NCBI GenBank assembly: GCA_964609995.1
Contig: CAZSTI010000025.1
Coordinates: 1 to 9,476 of the forward strand
Length of the DNA stretch: 9,476 nucleotides
Direction: 5' to 3'
Origin: JAAYGD01 sp964609995
Lineage (GTDB): Bacteria; Bacillota_I; Bacilli_A; RF39; UBA660
Shown here: piece by piece, positions 1-6,015 of the stretch
Layout of the letters: every line of letters starts with the position of its first letter
Position numbering within the stretch: the first letter of the stretch is position 1
Made by a program: the position numbers and the translations under genes
Notes under the pieces: model-generated
Seen by the model: the letters and a program-made list of their open reading frames with translations, nothing else
What the model was told of the DNA's origin: nothing
The model's database searches: none

Positions 1-27
1 TTTTTATTAAGTAAAAAGGAGAATTTT

Positions 28-684
28 ATGAAGATAAATATGACATCTGAACGATCACCAGTAGAAATATACGACTCTTATTATTCGTATTTAAAATATT
101 TAGGGTGCCCATCTAAAGGAAATTATGAGGTGGGATATCATTTCAATGGATATTCCGATGATGAATTATCTATTTTCATTGGACTAATGGATTTAAAGTT
201 AACGCCTTATTCCATTAAACAACTTATTAAATCATATAATTCTAGGATGAATGAATTAGGCCCTTTTGAAAATCCAAATATAAGCTATACTGAAAGAAGT
301 ATAATTCGATATGATATTAGAAATCATTTTGTAGTTACAAAAATACTTTTTGATATTGAAAAACAAGCATTTAATGATAATTACACTATATATAAAAAAA
401 TAGATCAGTACGAGAATATAATGTTTATTGGAATTAATGGAATACCAAACGAAGAATTGTCAATACCTCAAAATGTGGATAAAATTATAAATAACGGAGT
501 GTTTGAAAAAACAAAGCATTTTAAACCACAATATCCAATATTGAATCCTCCTAAGATAGGAATAAAAACAACTCCAGAAGGCATTGATGAATTAAATGGA
601 GAAATTAAAGAAAGGATAGCTTTTAAAGATAATAATGAATTTGCTCCAAATTTGATCTCATTATTATACAAAAAAGTCAGATAG
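28..684 (+). CDS. Unrecognised 218-residue protein, first of a paralogous pair
   Basis: I do not recognise the family and propose no function. The start at 28 is supported by an AAGGAG ribosome binding site at 17-22. The protein has no signal peptide or membrane segment and looks soluble and mixed alpha/beta. It is clearly related to the product of the next gene: residues 96-122 (starting DIRNHF, with ILFD and NYT) match the neighbour's residues 85-111 at 15 of 27 positions. Residues 132-155 (FIGING, LSIP) match 120-143 at 15 of 24. The N-terminal SYY..L.Y.G.P element (18-28) is also shared. The stop codon overlaps the ribosome binding site of the next gene, so the pair is probably co-translated. 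Two Arg codons are CGA, which is rare elsewhere in the window. A promoter, if present, lies mostly outside the window. The reading frame is very likely real; its role is unknown. Confidence 0.85.
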   Translation: MKINMTSERSPVEIYDSYYSYLKYLGCPSKGNYEVGYHFNGYSDDELSIFIGLMDLKLTPYSIKQLIKSYNSRMNELGPFENPNISYTERSIIRYDIRNHFVVTKILFDIEKQAFNDNYTIYKKIDQYENIMFIGINGIPNEELSIPQNVDKIINNGVFEKTKHFKPQYPILNPPKIGIKTTPEGIDELNGEIKERIAFKDNNEFAPNLISLLYKKVR

Positions 685-691
685 GAGTTAT

Positions 692-1318
692 ATGGAAAAT
701 GTACACTGTTCATACTATAAATGTTTAAATTATATGGGCATACCAAATAATTATAAAAGACCAGCTAATACAATATATAGCGAATGGAAAAGAAGAATAT
801 ATAGAAGCCTTGAAAAGGCAGAATTAAACTCAAATACAATAGAGATGCTAATAAAATCTTTTAACGAAAGAGTTTTAAAATTAGAAAAAAAACACAATTT
901 TAATAGTGCTTTTTTAATGAATTATAGGTTGTTTGAATATTGTGATATAAGAGACCATTTTGTTATTGCAAATATTTTGTTTGATATGAAAAATAATAAA
1001 TTTGATAGTAATTATACTTTATATAGCGATAATAATTCTAAATCAGCAATATTTATAGGAATTAATGGGGTAGATAATCAGAAATTAAGTATTCCAGACT
1101 CTGTTACTAAATTAATTAATACTAATGAATATGATACTACATTTACAATTCCAAAATATCCAATGTTTTATTCAAATAAAGGTGCTGTAAGATTAAATAT
1201 AACTAATGAAGGAATAAATACGGCAAACGAAAGAATAGAACGAGGAATTCGAACAAATTGGGAAGCCACACATAGTCCATCAGCTATTAAATTCTTGATA
1301 AAAAATAAAATCGGATAA
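692..1318 (+). CDS. Unrecognised 208-residue protein, second of a paralogous pair
   Basis: I do not recognise the family. It is a diverged tandem duplicate of the preceding gene, sharing the N-terminal SYY..L.Y.G.P element (7-18), an LIKS-x-N-x-R helix around 53-60, the D-I-R-x-H-F block (85-111) and the FIGING...LSIP block (120-143). The shared order of blocks along the whole length argues for duplication of a complete gene rather than of one domain. The start at 692 follows an AGGAG site (683-687) that overlaps the stop of the upstream gene, leaving only seven bases between the two frames. There is no signal peptide or transmembrane segment. Two CGA Arg codons occur close together near the C-terminus (around residues 184-187). 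The two proteins may form a heteromer, but that is inference from adjacency and paralogy only. Confidence 0.85.
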   Translation: MENVHCSYYKCLNYMGIPNNYKRPANTIYSEWKRRIYRSLEKAELNSNTIEMLIKSFNERVLKLEKKHNFNSAFLMNYRLFEYCDIRDHFVIANILFDMKNNKFDSNYTLYSDNNSKSAIFIGINGVDNQKLSIPDSVTKLINTNEYDTTFTIPKYPMFYSNKGAVRLNITNEGINTANERIERGIRTNWEATHSPSAIKFLIKNKIG

Positions 1319-1432
1319 AACTTAATTTTTTGTTATATAATTAAATTATAAATGTAGATATACTTAGTTCGTAACTTTTTTTCATTGGCACCAGTAAAAA
1401 ATTCGGTTGAACTTTATATTTACTTTTTGATT

Positions 1433-1467
1433 AATATCAATTCAGCAATGATTTGATATTTTTATTT
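1433..1467. terminator. Weak AT-rich hairpin, possible terminator
   Basis: AATATCAA (1433-1440) and TTGATATT (1453-1460) are perfectly complementary around a 12-base loop, followed by a T-rich stretch. The stem is short and has almost no GC, so it would be a weak terminator at best. It lies about 115 bases after the paralogous pair ends, the only candidate between that pair and the thyX promoter. The upstream flank TTTTTGATT also gives an A-rich run on the opposite strand. Confidence 0.25.
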
Positions 1468-1711
1468 TTAGCAAAAGAGTCATTGGAAAGGATTAGTAAA
1501 ATATTTAATATTATAAAACAATAACTCGAGATTGATTAGATCATACATAATAAAGATAATAGATAATAGAGTCGATAATATAGATGACACAAAAAAAACA
1601 CTATATTCGGCATATCATAACAAAGACATTAGTAGTGTAATACTACAACTACAAAAAATCGATAGAGCTTTAACTTGTTTAGATGTTAAGAAATTGTTGT
1701 TAAAAAGATAA
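1435..1711 (+). pseudogene. Possible decayed reading frame in the 1319-1779 gap
   Basis: The 461 bases between the paralogous pair and thyX contain no convincing intact gene. Two short protein-like stretches overlap in different frames. Residues read from 1435 to a TAA at 1522-1524 include AKESLERISKIFNIIKQ. A second frame, open from 1517 to a TAA at 1709-1711, includes a helical-looking stretch ending LTCLDVKKLLLKR. A single frameshift near 1517-1522 would join them, which is how a recently inactivated gene would look. No ribosome binding site precedes any ATG or TTG here (TTG at 1532 has none), so translation is unlikely now. I recognise no family. In AT-rich DNA such stretches can occur by chance, so this is a weak call. 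The rest of the gap (1319-1434) is AT-rich with nothing identifiable. Confidence 0.25.
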
Positions 1712-1727
1712 AAGCATATGATATAAT
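1694..1727 (+). promoter_or_regulatory. Candidate sigma-A promoter of the thyX-tmk operon
   Basis: Two overlapping readings are possible. TTGTTG (1694-1699) with TATGAT (1717-1722) is spaced 17 bases. TTGTTA (1697-1702) with the perfect -10 TATAAT (1722-1727) is spaced 19. Either would start transcription about 45-50 bases before the thyX start codon, giving a short leader that I cannot fold into any riboswitch. The position, just upstream of an intact operon and after a gene-free stretch, supports the call. Confidence 0.55.
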
Positions 1728-1782
1728 AAATTTTGTGAGTTAAAGAATAAATGGGGAAAATAGAAAAAAGGAGGATTTCGTG

Positions 1783-2979
1783 ATGGAACAAAACAAAATC
1801 AGAGTAGAACTATTATCCCATACACCATTTTTAAAGTATAATGGTAAATTCGATAAGAAAACAGCTATCGAATATAGTGCCAAAATTGCTGGTGAATGTT
1901 ATGAGCCAGAAGGTTGGTCAAAATTAAAAGGTGAAGATGATAAGAAGACTGAGAAAAGAACTGGTCTAACTTTAGGACTAGAACATGCTACACCTTATGA
2001 ACATATTGGTATTGGGTTTGAAATTGTTAATTTACCAAAAATATTAGCAATGGTATTGAACAATGAAAGACAATGCTCTACAAGTGAAAAATCTGCTAGG
2101 TATACACCTATAGATGCAACTATTGATACAAACATTTCAACTAAAGAAGGAGAATTGTATAATAAGTGGATGAACATATTTAGAGCAAAAATCAAAGATG
2201 AATATGGTTATATTCATAATGATTCAAAAGTTGAAAAATTAGCTCAAGAAAATGCTAGATATTTGGTAACAGTATTTGCTTCAACAAAAATGATTCATAC
2301 TTTGCCTTGGATTCAATTAAATAGAATAGTATCATTTATGCAAAAATATATGGCTAAAGAGAAAAAGACAGAGTTTGATGAGAGGTTAATAGAATCATTC
2401 AAACAATTTATAAGTTGCTTTGATGAATTAGATGTATTAGATGAAAGAGCAATGTCTAATAGAAAAGATAGAGGATTATCTTTGTTTGCTGATAGACAAG
2501 TTGAAGAACAATTTGGAACCTCATATTCAACAAATTATAAAGGATCATTTGCTCAATTGGCTCAAGCACATAGACATAGAACTCTTGAATATGGCATTCA
2601 ATTATTAGATGAGAAAGAATATTTTGTACCACCAATTTTACTAGAAAATAAAATGTTAGTAGATGAATGGTTAGATGATATTTCATCAGTTGCTTATGCA
2701 AATCCACAAGGTGAATTAATCTCTATTAATGAATGTGGGACTTATGATAAGTTTATTTTAAAAACTAAAGAGAGACTATGTTCAGCAGCTCAACAAGAAA
2801 TAATGGCTCAAACTAGAACCACCTTATTAAAGTATAAAAAAGCATTAGAAGAAAGCAATCATCCTCTTGCTAGTGATATAGCATTATATTCAAAAGGAGC
2901 AAGATGTACATTCCCTGATTATTCTTGTGCTAATGACTGCAAATTTGGAGAAGGAAAAACTCTAGTTAGGAAGATATAA
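1783..2979 (+). CDS. thyX: FAD-dependent thymidylate synthase, long two-half form
   Basis: ThyX makes dTMP from dUMP using methylenetetrahydrofolate, FAD and NADPH. I chose ATG 1783 (398 residues) because the AAGGAGG site (1768-1774) lies eight bases upstream; a GTG at 1780 is only five away. The usual family length is about 210-250 residues. The N-terminal half has EHATPYEHI (67-75) and then NERQCSTSEKSARY (94-107), which aligns with the ThyX signature RHRxxSxxExSxRY except that RHR has become NER. ENARY (156-160) with a following N-R helix resembles the canonical E-x-AR element. The C-terminal half has an intact RHR at 264-266 and RLCSAAQQEI (331-340), like the conserved AQ-x-EIR element. 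A cysteine-containing tail (C375, C382, C386) closes the protein. The dTMP kinase gene follows after two bases, which strongly supports the assignment. The fold is clear; the exact catalytic arrangement in this long form is inferred. Confidence 0.88.
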   Translation: MEQNKIRVELLSHTPFLKYNGKFDKKTAIEYSAKIAGECYEPEGWSKLKGEDDKKTEKRTGLTLGLEHATPYEHIGIGFEIVNLPKILAMVLNNERQCSTSEKSARYTPIDATIDTNISTKEGELYNKWMNIFRAKIKDEYGYIHNDSKVEKLAQENARYLVTVFASTKMIHTLPWIQLNRIVSFMQKYMAKEKKTEFDERLIESFKQFISCFDELDVLDERAMSNRKDRGLSLFADRQVEEQFGTSYSTNYKGSFAQLAQAHRHRTLEYGIQLLDEKEYFVPPILLENKMLVDEWLDDISSVAYANPQGELISINECGTYDKFILKTKERLCSAAQQEIMAQTRTTLLKYKKALEESNHPLASDIALYSKGARCTFPDYSCANDCKFGEGKTLVRKI

Positions 2980-2981
2980 TT

Positions 2982-3653
2982 ATGAGCAAATTAATAGTAG
3001 TTGAAGGTACTGATTGTTCAGGAAAAGAAACACAAACTAATCTTTTAATTGAAAGATTAAAACTTGAAAAAGCTAGTATAGAAAAATTAGGATTTCCAAT
3101 GTATGATACGCCAACAGGAAAAATTGTAGGTGGCCCATATTTAGGGAAAAAGCATATATCAGAGGGATTATTTCCGGAAAGAGCATCAAATGTTGATCCA
3201 AAAGTTGCAGCTTTATATTTTGCAGCTGACAGAAGATATAATGCTTATAAAATTAGAGAACTATTGAATAATAATATTGATGTATTACTTGATAGGTATG
3301 TTGAATCAAATATGGGGCATCAAGGTGGAAAATTAAATACACCTGAAGAAAGAATTGCTATGTATAAATGGCTTGAAAGCTTGGAATATGGACTATTAGA
3401 ACTTCCAAGACCAGATTTAACAATATTTCTTTATATGCCATATCAATATGCATTAGAATTAAAAAAGAATAGACAAGAGATACCAGACCAACACGAAGCA
3501 AGTGAAGACCATTTAAAAAATGCAGAAAATGCTTTTTTGGAACTTGCTGACCTATATAGATTTAACAAAGTAAATTGTGTTAATAATGGTAAAATAAGAA
3601 CTAAAGAAGATATACACGAAGAAGTATATACTCTGATTAAGAGTAGAAAATAA
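2982..3653 (+). CDS. tmk: Thymidylate (dTMP) kinase
   Basis: This cytoplasmic P-loop kinase phosphorylates dTMP to dTDP with ATP, the step after thymidylate synthase. The P-loop is GTDCSGKET (9-17); the residue after the Lys is Glu rather than the usual Ser/Thr. The DRY motif at 104-106 (preceded by hydrophobic VLL) matches the DR[YH] substrate-binding motif of the family, followed by the ESNMGHQGGK segment. RPDLTIFLYMP (143-153) is the conserved strand leading to the LID region, and RQEIPDQHE (164-172) lies in the LID. At 223 residues it is of normal length. The start lies two bases after the thyX stop; I see no strong separate ribosome binding site beyond TTAGGAAG inside the end of thyX (2966-2973), so translational coupling is likely. 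The operon ends at the hairpin at 3684-3703. Confidence 0.92.
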   Translation: MSKLIVVEGTDCSGKETQTNLLIERLKLEKASIEKLGFPMYDTPTGKIVGGPYLGKKHISEGLFPERASNVDPKVAALYFAADRRYNAYKIRELLNNNIDVLLDRYVESNMGHQGGKLNTPEERIAMYKWLESLEYGLLELPRPDLTIFLYMPYQYALELKKNRQEIPDQHEASEDHLKNAENAFLELADLYRFNKVNCVNNGKIRTKEDIHEEVYTLIKSRK

Positions 3654-3683
3654 TCTTAGAAGATGTTAGTTAAGATATTAACT

Positions 3684-3708
3684 CGAACTGCTTATGTAGT
3701 TCGTTTTT
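3684..3708 (+). terminator. Rho-independent terminator after tmk
   Basis: CGAACTGC (3684-3691) pairs with GTAGTTCG (3696-3703), an eight-base stem with one G-T wobble and a TTAT loop, followed directly by TTTTT (3704-3708). It lies 31 bases past the tmk stop. A smaller AGTTAA/TTAACT hairpin (3668-3683) sits just upstream. This is the clearest terminator in the window and separates tmk from the following gene. Confidence 0.85.
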
Positions 3709-3719
3709 ATATGTTTTTA

Positions 3720-3728
3720 TGATAAAAT
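3720..3728 (+). promoter_or_regulatory. Candidate extended -10 promoter for the following gene
   Basis: TGA-TAAAAT is a TGN extended -10 with five of six consensus bases, directly after the tmk terminator. No good -35 hexamer is visible 17 bases upstream, where the terminator stem lies, which extended -10 promoters can tolerate. Transcription would begin at about 3735, inside or at the edge of the ribosome binding site AAGGAG (3733-3738). The leader would be very short, and this weakens the call. Confidence 0.4.
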
Positions 3729-3745
3729 TAATAAGGAGATATAAT

Positions 3746-4168
3746 ATGAGAATTTTAATTATTTGTAGTAAAAAATTTTATGATAAAATTTCAAGTATAA
3801 AAGAACTGTTAGAAAAGAATGGGAATGAAGTATTTCTTCCCAATTGTTATGATAATCCAAATACTGAGCATGAAAAGCAAGCTCTTGGAAAAGAAGAACA
3901 TATGAAATTTAAAGCTGCAATGTTTAGACAAAGTGAGAAAACCATTTTAAAAATTGATGCTGTATTAGTTTTAAATTTTGACAAGGAAAAAGATGGTGAA
4001 TTATTTAAAAATTATATTGGTGGAGCAACATTTTTAGAAATGTATGATGCATTTAGAATGAATAAAACAATATACATGTACAATGATATACCAGAAGGTA
4101 TATTAAAAGATGAAATAATTGGCTTTAATCCTAAATTAATTTTTGGAGATTTATCTAAGATAAAATAA
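3746..4168 (+). CDS. Nucleoside 2-deoxyribosyltransferase-like protein
   Basis: The 140-residue protein has the pattern of the nucleoside 2-deoxyribosyltransferase-like Rossmann-type fold. It opens with a strand MRILIICS followed by a helix, has a central DAVLVLNF strand (71-78), then GGATFLEMYDAF (92-103) leading into NKTIYMYND (106-114). The G-x-T-x-x-E-x-x-x-A pattern places Glu98 where the family carries its catalytic Glu. True family enzymes swap bases between deoxyribonucleosides; many relatives of this size have other or unknown nucleotide-related roles, so activity is not assured. I chose ATG 3746 because AAGGAG (3733-3738) precedes it at seven bases; an upstream in-frame ATG at 3719 lies within the predicted promoter and has no ribosome binding site. 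Its place next to thyX-tmk suggests a link to deoxynucleotide metabolism. Confidence 0.65.
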   Translation: MRILIICSKKFYDKISSIKELLEKNGNEVFLPNCYDNPNTEHEKQALGKEEHMKFKAAMFRQSEKTILKIDAVLVLNFDKEKDGELFKNYIGGATFLEMYDAFRMNKTIYMYNDIPEGILKDEIIGFNPKLIFGDLSKIK

Positions 4169-4288
4169 TTGTAAAATAAATATTATGAATAATAAATTTT
4201 TTAAAAAAAATCAATAAAGCTTTGTATAACTTGAAATATTTGTGATTAATTTTTAATATATTTAAAAAAGATTAATATGTTTTTTTTA

Positions 4289-4316
4289 TTGACATAATTT
4301 ATAATATAACTATACT
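4289..4316 (+). promoter_or_regulatory. Strong sigma-A promoter for the 327-residue gene
   Basis: TTGACA (4289-4294) is a perfect -35 element. TATACT (4311-4316) is a five-of-six -10 element at 16-base spacing, close to the optimum. A T-rich run (4280-4288) lies just upstream. Predicted transcription start is about 4323, only some 13 bases before the ATG at 4336 and just before the AGAGG ribosome binding site at 4326-4330. The 120 bases before this (4169-4288) are AT-rich with no gene or GC-rich hairpin that I can see. Confidence 0.75.
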
Positions 4317-4335
4317 AAAATTATTAGAGGAAAGT

Positions 4336-5319
4336 ATGTGGAAATTTGAATATGAAACTGTTTTAGATGTTATTGGAAGAAATATAGAAAAATTTAATAT
4401 TAATAATAATATTAAATATAATTCTACAAGAAAATTGGTTGAGTTAAAAAATATGCCTTTAGATTTTTCAAAGAAAATATATAAAAAGTATCCCAATTAT
4501 AGAAAAAACATTAGTGTTACTTCTAATATGATTGATATTGAACCAAAATATGATAACTGTACATATTATATTAATTCACTTGATAGTTTATTAATGTATT
4601 TAATTGAAATGAGAAAATATTACTATTCAAGCCCTAATGAAAGAGATTTAAACTTTGAAATAAATTCTGAATTTGGTGAATTAAAAGCATTAGTAATTGA
4701 AAAAATAATTGAAAAAATTAATCCTTATAAGACAGTAAATGATTGGGTTAGAGAAAATATTAATGGTAATATAGAGAACTATACTATTTCAGATGAATCA
4801 ATTGATAAAGAAATTAAATCCTTATTAGACAAATTAGATAATAATGTAAATCCATTTATGAATAATAATGATAAATTACTAAAACCAATAGATTATCTAA
4901 ATAATGTTGATTTTTCTTACAATTTAGGAAAATATTCTGATTTCTTTATAAGAGATAAACAAGGTTTACCTATTATGCATTATATAAGAACCGATGATTT
5001 CATGTTATATAGTATATATTATAAAAAAAATGAAATTGAATATCATGTTAAACATGAATACAATATAATTGATAATAAAGTCATAGAAAAATTAAGACTT
5101 GTTGAATTAACGACTAAAAACGATGAAATTCACAAAGATTTAGAATATAATATAACAAATGGAAGTATAGTTGAAGGAAAACAATTATATAATGAACCTT
5201 CACAAATGCATAAATCTATAGTTGCAATATTACTTAGTGAAGCCGTTGAAGCATCTAATAAAGTTACTTTAGATAACATGATAAAAGGTAATAACAAAGT
5301 ACTAGAAAGAAAAAGTTAA
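4336..5319 (+). CDS. Unrecognised 327-residue soluble protein
   Basis: I do not recognise this family and assign no function. The start is supported by AGAGG at 4326-4330 and a strong promoter immediately upstream. The protein has no signal peptide or transmembrane helix and is rich in Asn, Ile, Lys, Tyr and Asp/Glu. Features seen: an N-terminal helix (about 1-20), a Tyr-rich segment KYYYSSP (94-100), an acidic helical stretch with SLLDKLDNN (163-171), a beta-rich section from about 200 to 275 (FFIRDKQGLPIMHYI and a Y-x-I-Y-Y strand), and a C-terminal helix SIVAILLSEAVEASNK. The alternating charged/aromatic pattern in 200-275 suggests a beta-sheet domain, but this is only a reading of the residue pattern. 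A small acidic protein follows six bases after the stop, probably in the same transcript. Confidence 0.85.
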   Translation: MWKFEYETVLDVIGRNIEKFNINNNIKYNSTRKLVELKNMPLDFSKKIYKKYPNYRKNISVTSNMIDIEPKYDNCTYYINSLDSLLMYLIEMRKYYYSSPNERDLNFEINSEFGELKALVIEKIIEKINPYKTVNDWVRENINGNIENYTISDESIDKEIKSLLDKLDNNVNPFMNNNDKLLKPIDYLNNVDFSYNLGKYSDFFIRDKQGLPIMHYIRTDDFMLYSIYYKKNEIEYHVKHEYNIIDNKVIEKLRLVELTTKNDEIHKDLEYNITNGSIVEGKQLYNEPSQMHKSIVAILLSEAVEASNKVTLDNMIKGNNKVLERKS

Positions 5320-5325
5320 TTATTT

Positions 5326-5475
5326 ATGAAAATTATTGATAAAATACTTGGTAATGATTTTAATACATCTTATTATGATCACTTTAGCATAGAAGATGAT
5401 AATGAAGTTGATACACTAACACCTGAATTTGATGAAGAAGTTGATAATAGTTATTTTGAAGAAGAAGATGAATAA
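5326..5475 (+). CDS. Very acidic 49-residue small protein
   Basis: An open frame of 49 codons begins six bases after the preceding stop and ends at TAA 5473-5475. The product starts MKIIDKILGNDF and ends in an EEEDE tail; 18 of 49 residues are Asp or Glu and only two are Lys, giving a strongly negative protein. The N-terminal dozen residues could form a short amphipathic helix, with the rest probably disordered. There is no clear ribosome binding site (only GAAAGAAAAAG in the end of the upstream gene), so expression may depend on coupling to the 327-residue gene. Codon choice resembles the neighbours. Acidic tails of this kind can bind basic partners or be DNA mimics, but no function can be assigned. 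I think it is real, with moderate confidence. Confidence 0.5.
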   Translation: MKIIDKILGNDFNTSYYDHFSIEDDNEVDTLTPEFDEEVDNSYFEEEDE

Positions 5476-5489
5476 AAATATTAATTTTG

Positions 5490-5511
5490 TGATAAAATAT
5501 ATTTAAGGAGG
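5490..5511 (+). promoter_or_regulatory. Candidate extended -10 promoter and strong RBS of the right-hand gene run
   Basis: TGA-TAAAAT (5490-5498) is the same extended -10 sequence seen before the deoxyribosyltransferase-like gene. Seven bases later begins a near-perfect TAAGGAGG ribosome binding site (5504-5511), five bases before the ATG at 5517. Predicted transcription start (about 5505) would fall at the first base of the binding site, so either the leader is minimal or transcription really begins further upstream. Confidence 0.4.
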
Positions 5512-5516
5512 TTTTT

Positions 5517-5768
5517 ATGGAAGAAGAAATGGTTGTAAAAAGTATAAGTGATAAAGAACTAAAGAAAGAAAGGAATTTACAATTATTTAAAGCAAGTGCT
5601 ATATTGTTTGCTTCAGTAATATTAAAAAATATTAATTATAGATACATGAATTTTTTGCCAGAATTAGTAATGTTTTATGGTCTTTATGAAACATATAATT
5701 ATGTTAAATTAAGAGGCAAAAAATCATATATTGAAGCCAATAGAGTAAAAACATTAAAGAAAGGATAA
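5517..5768 (+). CDS. Small 83-residue protein, possibly membrane-associated
   Basis: I do not recognise the family. The start is fixed by a near-perfect AAGGAGG five bases upstream. The first 20 residues are charged (EEEM, KELKKERN). A hydrophobic stretch at 23-37 (ending LFASVIL) and a second at 46-58 (FLPELVMFYGLYE) follow, then a strongly basic tail (KLRGKKS, RVKTLKKG). The two short hydrophobic segments separated by NINYRYMN could form a membrane hairpin or a monotopic anchor, with the positive tail on the cytoplasmic side; a small soluble helical protein is equally possible. It is the first gene after the candidate promoter and lies three bases before the next gene, so it probably heads the right-hand run. 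Confidence 0.7.
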   Translation: MEEEMVVKSISDKELKKERNLQLFKASAILFASVILKNINYRYMNFLPELVMFYGLYETYNYVKLRGKKSYIEANRVKTLKKG

Positions 5769-5771
5769 AAA

Positions 5772-6014
5772 ATGAATTTTGAAGTAAAAAGTACGGTTAC
5801 GCTTAGTGATGATAAAAAATATATGGTAATGAGTAAAGTAGAATATAATGGCACAAAATATTTGTTTTTAATAAATATAGATGATGATAAAGATTATAAA
5901 TTTTGTAATTTAAATAATGAAAACAAGTTATTTCAAATTAAAGACGAAGAATTAATTCATACAATTGCGCCTTTATTATATAAAAACTTATTAGAAGAAA
6001 TAGAAAAAGTATAA
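5772..6014 (+). CDS. Small 80-residue protein, DUF1292-like pattern
   Basis: The protein reads as an N-terminal beta-sheet (strands around VKSTVTL, YMVMSKVEY, TKYLFLIN) followed by an acidic loop (DDDKDY) and a C-terminal helix ending NLLEEIEKV. The strand-turn pattern, with a Tyr-Leu-Phe-Leu strand after a Lys-Tyr pair and a final Glu-rich helix, resembles the small DUF1292-type proteins of Bacillota. I see no diagnostic motif, so that likeness is tentative. Function of that family is unknown to me. ATG 5772 follows AAAGG (5760-5764, in the end of the upstream gene) by about seven bases. Its stop lies one base before the ATG of the glycosylase gene, so it belongs to the same translational run. 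Confidence 0.7.
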   Translation: MNFEVKSTVTLSDDKKYMVMSKVEYNGTKYLFLINIDDDKDYKFCNLNNENKLFQIKDEELIHTIAPLLYKNLLEEIEKV

Positions 6015-6015
6015 T

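Noticed and set aside
468..746. Minus-strand open frame opposite the first two genes
   Set aside because: It is antisense to two well-supported paralogous genes, has no ribosome binding site and does not look like a natural protein. The same applies to minus-strand frames at 1995-2195, 2456-2707, 4299-4496, 7184-7528 and 7538-7723.
1728..1782. Riboswitch or attenuator in the thyX leader
   Set aside because: The leader is only about 45-50 bases, purine-rich and shows no stable hairpin.
3719..3748. Upstream ATG at 3719 as the start of the deoxyribosyltransferase-like gene
   Set aside because: It lies inside the predicted -10 element and has no ribosome binding site; ATG 3746 has AAGGAG at good spacing and begins at the expected first beta strand.
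4196..4288. AT-only palindromes as a terminator after the deoxyribosyltransferase-like gene
   Set aside because: Runs of A and T pair by composition alone; there is no GC-containing stem, so I cannot separate them from background.
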